In this document: positions 10,056 to 21,157 of the stretch, in pieces
Position numbering within the stretch: the stretch's first letter is position 1
Layout: each line of letters begins with the position of its first letter
DNA from: Ruegeria marisrubri
GTDB lineage: Bacteria > Pseudomonadota > Alphaproteobacteria > Rhodobacterales > Rhodobacteraceae
Length of the DNA: 64,000 bases
Reading direction: 5' to 3'
Assembly (NCBI RefSeq): GCF_001507595.1
Contig: NZ_LQBQ01000035.1
Coordinates: 186,001 to 250,000 of the forward strand
Made by a program: the position numbers and the translations under genes
The notes under the pieces: generated by a model
What the model was told of the DNA's origin: nothing
Seen by the model: the letters and a program-made list of their open reading frames with translations, nothing else
The model's database searches: none

Positions 10056-10120
10056 CCGGTCGAAGTGTCAAACCGGGCCGGGCGCTTGAAACGACAGGCG
10101 CAAAAGGTGAAGGTCATCGT

Positions 10121-11713
10121 ATGAGCACCGAATTTCGTTTGGCGGCAAGGCGATCCATCCGCGGCCCAAGGGGTTTGACAAACGCCCTGCGCCGCGCGCT
10201 GCTGGTGGCCGCGACCGCGGCGCTGGCGGCATGTTCCATCGGACCCGCCAGCTATACCAAGACCGTCACCAGGGCGGCGGCGGACACAGACACGACCTTC
10301 CTCGCCCGGCGGGGCAGCGCCCTGGGCGATCCGCGCGACGGGCGGTCCGGCATCTATCTCGTCTCCGACGGGCCAGAGGCGCTTGCCCTGCGGCTGGTGC
10401 TGGCCGAAAAGGCCGAGCGCACGATCGACGCGCAGTATTACCTGCTGCACAATGATGCCTCGGGCCACCTGTTCACCTGGCAGTTGCTGCGCTCCGCCGA
10501 TCGCGGCGTCCGCGTGCGCCTTCTGCTCGATGACATGGACGTCGCCGGCTACGACCGGGCGGTCGCGGCGCTGGATCGCCATCCCAATATCGAGATCCGC
10601 CTGTTCAATCCATTCCGCCGCGGGTTCGGACGCAACCTAGCCTCCCTGTTCGAGTTCGAGCGCGTCAACCGCCGGATGCACAACAAGTCGATGACCTTCG
10701 ACAACGTGGTGACGATCGTCGGCGGCCGCAATATCGGTGACGAGTATTTCGCGGCCCGCGAGGACAGCAACTACAACGATCTGGATGTTCTGGGCGTCGG
10801 GCCGGTCGCGAAACAGGTCTCGGCCTCTTTCGACGCCTACTGGAACAGCCCCTACGCCGTGCCCGCAAGCGTCGTGGTCAGAGACGGAAAACAGGACATG
10901 ACGCTCGCGGAGGCGCGTCAGCGCCTGTCCGAACTGGCCGATCAGGCCCGCTACAGCCCCTATGGTGACGCGCTTTCCCACGAAATCCGCGCCGGGATGA
11001 CGCATGGCCCCCTGGGCCTGACCTGGGTGCCGGCACGCCTGCTGGCCGACCCGCCCGAGAAGGCCGCGGGCGATGCCGACGAACAGAGCTTCGTCGCCGC
11101 CCAGATGCTGCCCTATCTGACGGGGGCCAGACAGAGCCTGGTCGTCTCGTCCGCCTATTTCGTCCCCAGACGCCGAGGGGCGGAGTTCCTTTCGGAACTC
11201 AGCGCGCGGGGCCTTGACGTGACGATCCTGACCAACTCGCTGGACTCCACCGACGTGGTGCCGGTCCATGGCCATTACGCGCTTTTTCGCGAAGAGATGC
11301 TGAAGGCCGGAATAGAGCTGTGGGAGCTGCGCCCAGACGTCTCGCGGCAGGACCGCGAGCGGCTCGGGCTGGGGCTGTCGCAATCGTCGCTGCATACCAA
11401 GGCCTTCGCCGTTGACGGAAAATACCTGTTCGTGGGCTCGTTCAACTGGGATCCGCGCTCGGTGAGGATCAACAATGAAATGGGTGTGCTGATCGAATCC
11501 GAGGCCCTTGCTTCCGAGGCGGTGAGTCGGTTCCGGGAAAACCTTGCGGAAAACGCCTACAAGCTGCGCCTCGACGACTCTGGCGAGATCGAATGGCTCG
11601 CCCGTCGCGAGGATGGCGCCATCCTGCTGTATCGGCGCGAACCCGCGGACTCTGCCTGGCGCGCCTTCATGAGTTCCATCTACGGCCTGCTGCCCATCGG
11701 CAGCCAACTGTAA
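10121..11713 (+). CDS. Phospholipase D-type lipoprotein, cardiolipin synthase-like (ClsC/YmdC-like)
   Basis: The 530-residue protein has two phospholipase D HKD motifs: HNKSMTFDNVVTIVGGRNIG near residue 190 and SLHTKAFAVDGKYLFVGSFN near 425. This two-domain arrangement is that of cardiolipin synthases or phosphatidyltransferases. An N-terminal hydrophobic segment ends in LAACSIG, a lipobox, so the enzyme is probably a lipoprotein facing the periplasm. The ATG at 10121 is preceded by AAAGGTGAAGG. Its substrate cannot be assigned from sequence alone. Confidence 0.86.
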   Translation: MSTEFRLAARRSIRGPRGLTNALRRALLVAATAALAACSIGPASYTKTVTRAAADTDTTFLARRGSALGDPRDGRSGIYLVSDGPEALALRLVLAEKAERTIDAQYYLLHNDASGHLFTWQLLRSADRGVRVRLLLDDMDVAGYDRAVAALDRHPNIEIRLFNPFRRGFGRNLASLFEFERVNRRMHNKSMTFDNVVTIVGGRNIGDEYFAAREDSNYNDLDVLGVGPVAKQVSASFDAYWNSPYAVPASVVVRDGKQDMTLAEARQRLSELADQARYSPYGDALSHEIRAGMTHGPLGLTWVPARLLADPPEKAAGDADEQSFVAAQMLPYLTGARQSLVVSSAYFVPRRRGAEFLSELSARGLDVTILTNSLDSTDVVPVHGHYALFREEMLKAGIELWELRPDVSRQDRERLGLGLSQSSLHTKAFAVDGKYLFVGSFNWDPRSVRINNEMGVLIESEALASEAVSRFRENLAENAYKLRLDDSGEIEWLARREDGAILLYRREPADSAWRAFMSSIYGLLPIGSQL

Positions 11714-11724
11714 CCCGGCGCGGG

Positions 11725-11752
11725 AAACAAAAACCCGCGCCAGGGGCGCGGG
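11725..11752 (-). terminator. Rho-independent terminator for the LysR-family gene
   Basis: Read on the minus strand this is CCCGCGCC, a three-base loop, GGCGCGGG and then TTTTTGTTTC, a classic intrinsic terminator 26 bases after the LysR gene's stop. A third copy of the stem arm at 11717-11724 allows an alternative hairpin on the plus strand, which may also serve the convergent phospholipase D-type gene. Confidence 0.82.
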
Positions 11753-11777
11753 CTGTCAGAGGTCACGGCGAGTGGTC

Positions 11778-12683
11778 CTACCAGTCCATCGGCCCCTTGC
11801 CGCTGAAGGCCTCGACCAGAAAGTCGATGAAGGCCCGGACCTTGGGCTGCGTGAACCGGCCCGGCGGATAGACCGCGTAGATGCCCTGAACCTCGTCGGG
11901 CAGCGACGGCATCGCGTCCACGACCTCGCCGCGCTTCATCGCATCCGCGTAGAGATAGCTGGGCAGATAGGCGATCCCCAGGCCGGAGATTGCGGCATTC
12001 AGCAGCGACTGGCCGTCATTCACGCTCAGCCACCCGGCGGTGCGCACCTGCCGCTTTTCCCCCGACGGCGCGGTCAGTTTCCAGACATTGCCCGAGGACT
12101 GGCTGGAATAGTGCAGCAGCTTGTGCTCGTTCAGGTCGTCGATCCGCTGCGGGCGGCCGAAGGATTCGATGTATTTCGGCGACGCGATCATCCGCTTGAC
12201 GGTTTCGGTCAGCTTGCGCGCGCGCAGGGTGCTGTCCTCCAGATCCCCGATCCGGACGGCAACGTCGAACCCTTCGGAAATCAGTTCGACGTAACGGTTG
12301 TTCAGAACCATGTTCACCGTGATGTCGGGGTAGTCGGACAAAAAGTTTGACAGCACCGGAGACAGATGGTTGACGCCGAAATCCGTGGCGACGCTGATGC
12401 GCAGCAGCCCCGAGGGCGCCGACTGCATCGAGGTGACCAGCGCATCCGCTTCGCCGGCGTCGTTGAGAACCCGGCGCGCCCGGTCGTAATAGGCCAGCCC
12501 GATCTCGGTCGGCGACACCCGGCGCGTCGTCCGGTTCAGAAGGCGGGCGCCAAGCCGTGCCTCCAGACTCGAGACATGCTTGGAAACAGCCGATTTGGAA
12601 ATGCCCATCTTCTTCGCGGCATCGGTAAAGCCGCCCTGATCCACCACGTTGGCGAAGGCTTCCATTTCGGTGAGTCGGTCCAT
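11778..12683 (-). CDS. LysR-family transcriptional regulator
   Basis: The 301-residue protein has an N-terminal winged helix-turn-helix (MDRLTEMEAFANVVDQGGF, then AKKMGISKSAVSKHVSSLEA) and a LysR substrate-binding domain. It is of the type with TRRVSPTEIGLAYYDRA. The start at 12683 has GAGGA 7 bases upstream; a GTG 27 bases earlier has its purine-rich stretch too close. It is divergent from a DUF4399 gene, with a repeat-bearing spacer between them. The effector and targets are unknown. Confidence 0.88.
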   Translation of the reverse strand: MDRLTEMEAFANVVDQGGFTDAAKKMGISKSAVSKHVSSLEARLGARLLNRTTRRVSPTEIGLAYYDRARRVLNDAGEADALVTSMQSAPSGLLRISVATDFGVNHLSPVLSNFLSDYPDITVNMVLNNRYVELISEGFDVAVRIGDLEDSTLRARKLTETVKRMIASPKYIESFGRPQRIDDLNEHKLLHYSSQSSGNVWKLTAPSGEKRQVRTAGWLSVNDGQSLLNAAISGLGIAYLPSYLYADAMKRGEVVDAMPSLPDEVQGIYAVYPPGRFTQPKVRAFIDFLVEAFSGKGPMDW

Positions 12684-12793
12684 GCTCGCGTCCTCGGCTT
12701 TGTCCGTCACCTTCCCTTTTTGCGCCCAATCTGGGCGGAAACGGGGCAGGGATGGGATAATATCAGGGATTTAACAAGAATCGTTTGCGCCAT

Positions 12794-12817
12794 GGAAACA
12801 GGGAAACAGTGGTTTCC
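12794..12817. promoter_or_regulatory. Tandem and inverted repeat in a divergent promoter region
   Basis: Two adjacent copies of GGAAACAG (12794-12801 and 12802-12809) are followed after a T and G by GTTTCC, an inverted copy of the first six bases. The site lies between the divergently transcribed LysR and DUF4399 genes, 111 bases from the LysR start. That position suits an operator for the LysR protein, but the assignment is inferred only from position and symmetry. Confidence 0.35.
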
Positions 12818-12912
12818 GCGGGCCCGCAGCGCCGGGTTTTTCCGAAAATGATCGGTGTTCTGGCGGGGTTGGGCTATGCTCGCAGTGGCATTTCTGTGAC
12901 CGGGAGGAGATC

Positions 12913-13338
12913 ATGAAACCGTTTCTTGCGACCCTGGGGTTCTGCCTGCTCGCCGTTTCCGCCCCTGCCGGAGGCGAGACACCGTCCAACCCCGATGCGC
13001 GGGTCTATATCGCCAACCTGAGCGACGGTGAAACCGTGAAATCGCCTGTGACTGTTGTGTTCGGGCTCAGTGGAATGGGCGTGGCGCCCGCCGGTGTTGA
13101 AAAGGAAGACACGGGCCATCACCACCTGCTGATAGACCGTCCCCCTCTGACGGAAGAGGAGTTGTCGGCGCCCCTGCCTTCGGATGAAAACCATCGCCAT
13201 TTCGGCGCAGGGCAGACCGAAGTCACCCTGGAACTGGCGCCGGGCCCCCATACGCTGCAACTGGTGCTCGGGGATCATAACCATGTGCCTCATTCCCCGC
13301 CGATTGTATCGGAAGTGATTACAATTATTGCAGAATGA
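12913..13338 (+). CDS. DUF4399 domain-containing secreted protein
   Basis: The 141-residue protein has a signal peptide (MKPFLATLGFCLLAVSAPAGG) and the DUF4399 pattern: ARVYIANLSDGETVKSP, then TGHHHLLID, DENHRHFGAGQTE and a final LVLGDHNHVPH. The many paired His residues suggest metal binding, but no function is established. A GGGAGGAG ribosome binding site precedes the ATG. It is divergent from the LysR gene and could be its target. Confidence 0.85.
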   Translation: MKPFLATLGFCLLAVSAPAGGETPSNPDARVYIANLSDGETVKSPVTVVFGLSGMGVAPAGVEKEDTGHHHLLIDRPPLTEEELSAPLPSDENHRHFGAGQTEVTLELAPGPHTLQLVLGDHNHVPHSPPIVSEVITIIAE

Positions 13339-13362
13339 CGGAATTGGATTCCGACTGGAAAC

Positions 13363-14274
13363 CTAGAAAACAGCCTTGGTTGCGAGAATCCACAGCGGCA
13401 GCGTCGCGGCGCTGAGCAAAGTCGTTTGCGCGATCAGCGTGGCCACCAGTTTCCTGTCCGCCCCGAACCCCGAGGCCAGCACATGTGCCGCCGACGCGGT
13501 CGGAAGGGCTGCGAACAGGATCAGGACCGGCGCCAACCCGTCGGGGCTGCCGACCAGCAGGCAGGCCAGAAAGGTGCCACCGGGCACCAGAACCAGGCGA
13601 GACAGGCTGATATAGGTTCCGAACCGGTCCATGCGCGCCAGGGCACCCCAGTTCATTGTCGCGCCGATCGAGATCAGGGCGATCGGAATGGCCGCCGCCG
13701 CAACCATGTCCAGCGGCGCCATGACCGGGGCGGGAATGGTCAGCCCCGACAGGCCGACAGCCACCCCCAGAACGCTCGCCAGCAGAAACGGGTTCATCGC
13801 AACCTTGCCGACGGTCTGGGCCAGGCTCAGGTTTCCGCCACGGGACAGCGCCGCGACGGCCAGCAGGTTCGCAACCGGCACCGCCATGCCGATCGCAACG
13901 GCCATCTGGCCAACCGCATCCGGCCCCAGTGTCTGCGACGCCACCAGCGCAATCGCCGAGTTGAAGCGCCAGACCGTCTGCCAGCCGCCCGCGAAATCCA
14001 GGAACCGCTCCGGGCCGATCGGGCGCGCCAGCCACCCCAACAGCAAGGCGAATAGCAGAATCGCCCACACGGCCGGGCCGATCTGCACGACCTCGGAGAC
14101 CGCGATCGGCCGTCGGCTTGCCGCCACGAACAGCAGCGCCGGGAACAGGATTTCAAAGTTCAACCTGTCGAGCCCCTGCCAAGCATTCTCGGACAGCCGC
14201 GCCCGGATCAGCCCGCCAAGCGCGACCATCAGGAAACTCGGCACGAGCCCGGTCAGGATGGTGGCAAAGACCAT
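13363..14274 (-). CDS. AEC (auxin efflux carrier) family transporter
   Basis: The 303-residue membrane protein has about ten hydrophobic segments arranged in two halves, as in the AEC/MdcF-like family, starting TILTGLVPSFLMVALGGLI. Such proteins are uniporters or exporters of organic anions such as malonate or malate; the substrate here cannot be read. It converges on the DUF4399 gene with a 24-base gap. Confidence 0.83.
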   Translation of the reverse strand: MVFATILTGLVPSFLMVALGGLIRARLSENAWQGLDRLNFEILFPALLFVAASRRPIAVSEVVQIGPAVWAILLFALLLGWLARPIGPERFLDFAGGWQTVWRFNSAIALVASQTLGPDAVGQMAVAIGMAVPVANLLAVAALSRGGNLSLAQTVGKVAMNPFLLASVLGVAVGLSGLTIPAPVMAPLDMVAAAAIPIALISIGATMNWGALARMDRFGTYISLSRLVLVPGGTFLACLLVGSPDGLAPVLILFAALPTASAAHVLASGFGADRKLVATLIAQTTLLSAATLPLWILATKAVF

Positions 14275-14372
14275 ATAGGGTCGCTCCTTCGGTCGACCCG
14301 AGCCTGTCTAATGGGCCGACGCCGGCGGGCTTGGCCAAAAGCGACATGCCGGCGTCGGAAAGGGCGATGCCC

Positions 14373-16448
<2,076 letters not shown>

Positions 16449-16528
16449 TCACGCCGAACGCGGCGTCAGACCCTTGCGCTGACGTCACGACCGATTAGGA
16501 ATGGGGCGACACCAGCCCGGAGACCCCC

Positions 16529-17014
16529 ATGACCCCCGAACAGATCGCCAAGCTGCCCTACCGCCCCTGCGTCGGCCTGATGCTGATGAACGATCGGGGC
16601 AAGATCTTCGTCGGCCAGCGCAACGACCGGTTCGAGGACGCCTGGCAGATGCCCCAGGGCGGCGTGGACGAGGGCGAATCCCCGCGCGCGGCCGCCCTGC
16701 GCGAGTTGCAGGAGGAAATCGGCGTCACCCCCGACCTCGTGGAAATCATGGCCGAGACCGAGGGCTGGCTGCCCTACGACCTGCCGCATGACATCGTGCC
16801 CCACATCTGGAAGGGCCGCTTTCGCGGGCAGGCGCAGAAATGGTTCCTGATGCGGTTCCTGGGGACCGACGACCAGATCGACATCGAGACCGACCACCCC
16901 GAGTTCACAAGGTGGAAATGGCAGGACCCCGACCGCCTGATCGCCGAGATCGTGCCATTCAAGCGCGAGGTTTACGAGCGGGTGATGGAGGCGTTTGGGG
17001 GGTATTTGGGGTGA
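16529..17014 (+). CDS. rppH: RNA pyrophosphohydrolase (Nudix)
   Basis: The 161-residue protein has the RppH start [11 protein letters not shown] and the Nudix box [20 protein letters not shown] near residues 43-62, followed by the family's WLPYDLP and [18 protein letters not shown]. It removes pyrophosphate from 5'-triphosphorylated RNA and so triggers mRNA decay. The last 70 codons are repeated about 1.5 kb downstream, after an FkbM methyltransferase gene, so this gene appears to mark an insertion or recombination point. Confidence 0.95.
   Translation: MTPEQIAKLPYRPCVGLMLMNDRGKIFVGQRNDRFEDAWQMPQGGVDEGESPRAAALRELQEEIGVTPDLVEIMAETEGWLPYDLPHDIVPHIWKGRFRGQAQKWFLMRFLGTDDQIDIETDHPEFTRWKWQDPDRLIAEIVPFKREVYERVMEAFGGYLG
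16800..17010 (+). repeat. rppH 3'-end duplication, copy 1 (intact gene)
   Basis: This part of rppH is repeated at 18368-18596. Over about 205 aligned bases I count roughly a dozen differences by hand, several of them synonymous. The 1.35 kb between the copies holds the FkbM methyltransferase gene. Such flanking by a partial gene copy is a usual footprint of homologous insertion or of an element that carries a replacement gene end. Confidence 0.85.
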
Positions 17015-17217
17015 GGGGTTGGCCTCCGAAATCGTTCAAGGGGTCGCAGAAATCCAATCAGAATGGGGCCCCGAGCAGAAAGCGAGCAACGCAGCTGTGA
17101 GTTGCGAAAATCACGCCGTTCTACTATGGGTTTAGAGCCTTAACTGTTGCTGTCTCGGAAAGCGAGACTCGAGACCCAAAAGCGCTTTCTGGCGCGCACA
17201 TTGACTTGGAAGTGTTC

Positions 17218-18366
17218 ATGTTCTCAAAGCTTCGGAAACTGCTTGTTTCAAAACCCCACTCACAATCCGCCCCTTCATCCGAAACCGCCCGCCCCTCCGG
17301 TCAGCCAGAGACGGTCAAGCCGCAAGTGGTGCCCGCGCCCGTGGAGGAGAGACAGCTTGAAAAGGCATTGTCGGAAAGAGACGTCGCAAACATCGCGGCG
17401 CTCGAAGCCCGGGCTTTCCTGAAGCCGGGTTTCGCCCCCGGCATGCGCAAGGGAACCGATCCGGAACTGGTGGAGTTGCGGAGTACTCACGCGTACCACG
17501 GCCCGGTGCTTGCGAAAGTCCCCGGCGTCAAGGAATTCTGGATGTATTCGCAGAATGACGACAACGTGTCGTTGAATTTTTTCTACTGTGGCGAGGGCGC
17601 TTACGAGACTTTGTCCACGGTCGTCTTCGGGCTGTTGAGCAAGGGCGCCGAGAACGTGATGGACCTCGGCGGCCATACCGGCCTGTTCTCGCTGATCGCC
17701 GCGTCTGCCGACCCCGCTGTGCAGGTGCACTATTTCGAGATCATGCCCCTGATCGCCAAGCGCGGTCAGACCAACGCTCGGATATCCGGCCTGTCCGACC
17801 GCATCACAGTGAACAACATCGGACTTTCCCGGGCCGAAGGAAAAATGGAGGTGCATTTCAACGAGCGCTGGCCGCTGTGGACGGGTGCATCGCTCGAGGC
17901 CATCAAGGAGCGCGTCAGCCTGAAGGGGGCGCAAACGCTCGAAGTGCCGGTCACCACGTTGGACAAATATTGGGAGTCGAACGGGCGTTTTCCCTGTTCA
18001 CTGGCAAAGCTGGATGTCGAGGGGCACGAACAGGCGGTCTTTGAAGGCGGGGCCGAGTTCCTCCGCAAGAACAAACCGGTCCTGATGTGCGAAATCCTCT
18101 CGCTCGAAAATCTGGTCGACTTCCACGAGACCCTGAAAACCCTCGGCTACGACCGGGTCTACGAGATCGACGACAGGAACTACCGTATCCGAGAACTCGG
18201 GCCTGACCTGGCGTATGCAGACGGGAAACCATATGAGTTTTCCGAGTATCACAACGCACTGTTCTGCGCCGAACCCTTGCCGACGGACCTGCCGGATCTT
18301 GTGGAAAAAGAGTTGACCGCCGCGGGGATATCACCGCCGCAGGATACAACGGGCGATGGTGCCTGA
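17218..18366 (+). CDS. FkbM-family SAM-dependent methyltransferase
   Basis: The 382-residue protein has a proline-rich low-complexity N terminus (residues 15-50) and then the methyltransferase fold: [20 protein letters not shown] is motif I near residue 145, and [19 protein letters not shown] near 270 is the FkbM hallmark. FkbM enzymes methylate hydroxyl groups of sugars and natural products; the substrate is unknown. No glycan or polyketide cluster surrounds it. The ATG at 17218 is chosen; TTG at 17206 is also possible. Its 3' end overlaps the rppH fragment, and the region looks inserted. Confidence 0.82.
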   Translation: MFSKLRKLLVSKPHSQSAPSSETARPSGQPETVKPQVVPAPVEERQLEKALSERDVANIAALEARAFLKPGFAPGMRKGTDPELVELRSTHAYHGPVLAKVPGVKEFWMYSQNDDNVSLNFFYCGEGAYETLSTVVFGLLSKGAENVMDLGGHTGLFSLIAASADPAVQVHYFEIMPLIAKRGQTNARISGLSDRITVNNIGLSRAEGKMEVHFNERWPLWTGASLEAIKERVSLKGAQTLEVPVTTLDKYWESNGRFPCSLAKLDVEGHEQAVFEGGAEFLRKNKPVLMCEILSLENLVDFHETLKTLGYDRVYEIDDRNYRIRELGPDLAYADGKPYEFSEYHNALFCAEPLPTDLPDLVEKELTAAGISPPQDTTGDGA

Positions 18367-18610
18367 CCTCGGGCCCTGCATCTGGACGGGCTGCTTTCGC
18401 GGGCAGGCGCAGAAATGGTTCCTGATGCGCTTTCTGGGGACCGACGACCAGATCGACATCGAGACCGACCACCCCGAGTTCACCCGCTGGAAATGGCAGG
18501 ACCCCGACCGCCTGATCGCCGAGATCGTGCCCTTCAAGCGCGCGGTTTACGAGCGGGTGATGGAGGCGTTCCGGGGGTATTTGGGACGAGACCTTGCCGG
18601 GCGCGATTAA
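18356..18610 (+). pseudogene. rppH 3' fragment, copy 2 (truncated duplicate)
   Basis: An 84-residue frame carries the C-terminal half of Rpp[38 protein letters not shown] and [10 protein letters not shown], with a different end (RDLAGRD). It lacks the Nudix box, so it cannot be an active pyrophosphohydrolase. Similarity to the intact rppH fades out upstream of the ATCTGG at about 18380. It overlaps the 3' end of the FkbM gene in another frame. It is best read as a leftover gene end. Confidence 0.8.
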
Positions 18611-18622
18611 GACATCGGTATG

Positions 18623-19321
18623 TCAAAGATAGGGTGAACGCTGCGGTCGCAGGGTCAATTCGGTTACGCAAGTCGTATTCGGCAGTGAGATTGCGGTTAC
18701 AATCATCTTGGAGATATCGGTAAGCTGGATCATACGCGAGCGATCTTTGCCTGAATCGTTGACTGAGGGTGTGTTTACAAAGCCGGGATGAACGAGCGTT
18801 ACCCTGACACCGCTTTCACGAACATCTTCGAAAAGCGCCTTTGCGAACCCGGCTTGAGCGTGTCTCAATGCGCAGTGAATGGCGTGATTCTTCCACCCAA
18901 GCCATGATGTCGGGCCGCAGACATAGACAAATGCCCCTTCCGATTCCCGAATGGCTGGCAAAACATGCGCCGTAAGCCGAATTGTTGCTCGGAGCACCTG
19001 ATCAATGGACTGGTCCCAGTCGTCAAATCGTTCCGTGGACACTTCTCCGTAGGTAAATTTGGCTGCACAATGCACAAGCGCGTCCAGGCGGTCTTGAGAC
19101 AATGCCCAGTCCGCAAGAGCCGCCACGGCTTCCATATCGCCCATCTCAGCGGTGAAGAAATCCCCGGTCCCGCCGGCTTTCCTAATTTGGGCAAGCGTTT
19201 CCCGAAGCTCGATTTCACGCCGCCCATGTGCGAGTACGTGCCAACCCTGCGCAGCAAGATTGATCGCCACTCCCCGGCCGATTCCACTTGAAGCCCCTGT
19301 GACCAGTGCTGTTTTGGACAT
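18623..19321 (-). CDS. Short-chain dehydrogenase/reductase with altered catalytic residues
   Basis: The 232-residue protein has the SDR cofactor motif TGASSGIGRGVAINL and the later HCAAKFTYGE in place of NNAG. The catalytic YxxxK is replaced: where YxASK is expected, the sequence reads HCALRHAQAGF, so Tyr and Lys become His and Arg. The Ser position reads VYVCGPTS. It may therefore be inactive as a dehydrogenase or use another mechanism. The start has GGGGGAG 8 bases upstream. The gene has lower GC than its neighbours and lies next to the rppH duplication, which suggests acquisition. Confidence 0.72.
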   Translation of the reverse strand: MSKTALVTGASSGIGRGVAINLAAQGWHVLAHGRREIELRETLAQIRKAGGTGDFFTAEMGDMEAVAALADWALSQDRLDALVHCAAKFTYGEVSTERFDDWDQSIDQVLRATIRLTAHVLPAIRESEGAFVYVCGPTSWLGWKNHAIHCALRHAQAGFAKALFEDVRESGVRVTLVHPGFVNTPSVNDSGKDRSRMIQLTDISKMIVTAISLPNTTCVTELTLRPQRSPYL

Positions 19322-19421
19322 CTGAAGTTCTCCCCCGTGCCAAACAACCATACCACAGGCGGAGAAAATCAATCGTATTGCAATCAACGATGGGCTTCGT
19401 TCAGAAAGGGCTTGCTGAACT

Positions 19422-20411
19422 TCAAACCAACCCTTCCTCCCGCAACAACTCCAGCACGTTGGTATCCGGCCGCGGGCCGATGTGGCTGATCACCTCGCGG
19501 GCGCAGACGTTGCCGATGCGGGCGCAGGTCTCCATGTCGCGGCCCGTCGCCATGCCGAACAGGAACCCGGCGGCGAACTGGTCGCCCGCGCCGGTGGCGT
19601 CCACCGGCACGACCTTTTCCACCGGCACGTCGATGCGGATGCCGTCATGCAGAACCGTCACCCCGTCGCCCGAGCGGGTGCAGACCACCAGCGGGCAGAT
19701 CGCCGCCGTGCGCCGCAGCGCCTGTTCCAGGTCGTCGGTCTCGAACAGCGACTTGATCTCGGCCTCGTTGCCGATCACGAAATCCAGCTCGTGTTCGATC
19801 AGCAGCAGGAAATCGGCGCGGTGACGCTCGACGCAGAACGGGTCGGAAATGGCGATGCCGGTCTTGCCGCCCCCGTTGCGGCAGTCGCGCGCGGCCTCCA
19901 GGAACGCGGTCTTGCCCTTGTCCTTGTCGAACAAATACCCCTCGAGGAACATGATCTGCGCGTTGCCCGCCACCTCGCTCGGCACGTCGGCCGAACTCAG
20001 TTCCGAGGAAATCCCCAGATAGGTGTTCATCGACCGCTCGCCATCGGGCGAGACGAAGATCATCGAGCGCGAGGTCGGCAGCTCGCCATCCGGCACCGGC
20101 GGGTTGACGAAGTCCACCCCGTCCTCGTTCATCGCGTCGGCATAGAAATGCCCCAGCCGGTCGTCATGCACCCGCCCGATGAAGGCCGCGTCCAGCCCCA
20201 GCGCACCGGCGCCGGCGATGGTGTTGGCGACCGAGCCGCCGGGCGCCTGGATCCGGTTCTCCATCGAGGCGTAAAGCAGCTCGGCCCGGTCGCGCTCGAT
20301 CAGCTGCATGATGCCCTTCTCGATATCCATCATCTCGAGGAAATCGTCGTCGCAGGTGCTGATGACATCGACGACGGCATTGCCGATGCCGACAAGCTGG
20401 TAGGTCTTCAT
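19422..20411 (-). CDS. PfkB-family sugar/adenosine kinase
   Basis: The 329-residue protein begins YQLVGIGNAVVDVISTCDDD and has the PfkB signatures APGGSVANTIAGAGALGL near residue 55 and VDATGAGDQFAAGFLFG near 260; the Asp in GAGD is the catalytic base. This subgroup is usually annotated as adenosine kinase in alphaproteobacteria, but ribokinase-like activity is possible. Its ATG overlaps the stop of nth by 4 bases, so the two are coupled. Confidence 0.87.
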   Translation of the reverse strand: MKTYQLVGIGNAVVDVISTCDDDFLEMMDIEKGIMQLIERDRAELLYASMENRIQAPGGSVANTIAGAGALGLDAAFIGRVHDDRLGHFYADAMNEDGVDFVNPPVPDGELPTSRSMIFVSPDGERSMNTYLGISSELSSADVPSEVAGNAQIMFLEGYLFDKDKGKTAFLEAARDCRNGGGKTGIAISDPFCVERHRADFLLLIEHELDFVIGNEAEIKSLFETDDLEQALRRTAAICPLVVCTRSGDGVTVLHDGIRIDVPVEKVVPVDATGAGDQFAAGFLFGMATGRDMETCARIGNVCAREVISHIGPRPDTNVLELLREEGLV

Positions 20412-21052
20412 AGGTTCTTGTCCTCGAATTGGCACAGGTCTCGGATGATGCAGGTGGCGCACATCGGCTTGCGCGCCTTGCAGTGATAGCGGCCGTGCAG
20501 GATCAGCCAGTGATGGGCGTGCAGCTGGAAATCGACCGGAACATTGTCCTCGATGGCGCGTTCCACGGCGTCCACGTCCTTGCCGGGGCAGATGCCGGTG
20601 CGGTTGCCGACGCGGAAGATATGCGTGTCCACCGCCTGCGCCGGGTGCCGCCACCACATGTTCAGCACCACGTTGGCGGTCTTGCGCCCGACGCCCGGCA
20701 GCGACTGCAGCGCCGCGCGGGAATTGGGCACCTCGCCGTCATACTCCTCGACCAGGATGCGCGACATCTTGATGACGTTCTTTGCCTTCTGCCGGAACAG
20801 GCCGATGGTCTTGATGTGCTGGGTCAGCCCCTCTTCGCCGAGGTCGAGCATCTTCTGCGGCGTGTCGGCGATCTGGAACAGCGCGCGGGTGGCCTTGTTC
20901 ACCCCCGCATCGGTCGCCTGCGCCGACAGCGCCACCGCCACCAGCAGCGTATAGGCGTTCACATGCTCCAGCTCGCCCTTGGGTTCGGGGTCGTGGGCAT
21001 GGAAGCGGGTAAAGATCTCGCGGATCGTGTGGTAGTCGAGTTGCTTTGCCAT
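20408..21052 (-). CDS. nth: Endonuclease III
   Basis: The 214-residue DNA glycosylase/AP lyase has the helix-hairpin-helix LQSLPGVGRKTANVVLN with the catalytic Lys near residue 120, the Asp in VDTHIFRV, and the four-Cys cluster CKARKPMCATCIIRDLC at the C terminus that binds 4Fe-4S. It removes oxidised pyrimidines from DNA. The stop overlaps the start of the downstream kinase gene (ATGA). A much longer frame extends upstream but does not look like coding sequence. Confidence 0.95.
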   Translation of the reverse strand: MAKQLDYHTIREIFTRFHAHDPEPKGELEHVNAYTLLVAVALSAQATDAGVNKATRALFQIADTPQKMLDLGEEGLTQHIKTIGLFRQKAKNVIKMSRILVEEYDGEVPNSRAALQSLPGVGRKTANVVLNMWWRHPAQAVDTHIFRVGNRTGICPGKDVDAVERAIEDNVPVDFQLHAHHWLILHGRYHCKARKPMCATCIIRDLCQFEDKNL

Positions 21053-21116
21053 CCGGGCCTTAATGCCGCCCGCCACGGCCCCGCACAAGCCCCAAGCGCG
21101 GATTTGGTACGCATGA

Positions 21117-21157
21117 GTACAAAACGGAAGGTCCGCGGTCCGGGGCCGGTACAAAAC
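21117..21157. promoter_or_regulatory. Direct repeats GTACAAAAC upstream of the Ada-like gene
   Basis: The nonamer GTACAAAAC occurs at 21117-21125 and again at 21149-21157, 32 bases apart, about three helical turns. Both lie in the 171-base spacer between divergent nth and the ada/ogt-like gene. They could be operator sites, perhaps for the AraC-type domain of the downstream protein; no known Ada box is recognisable. Confidence 0.3.
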
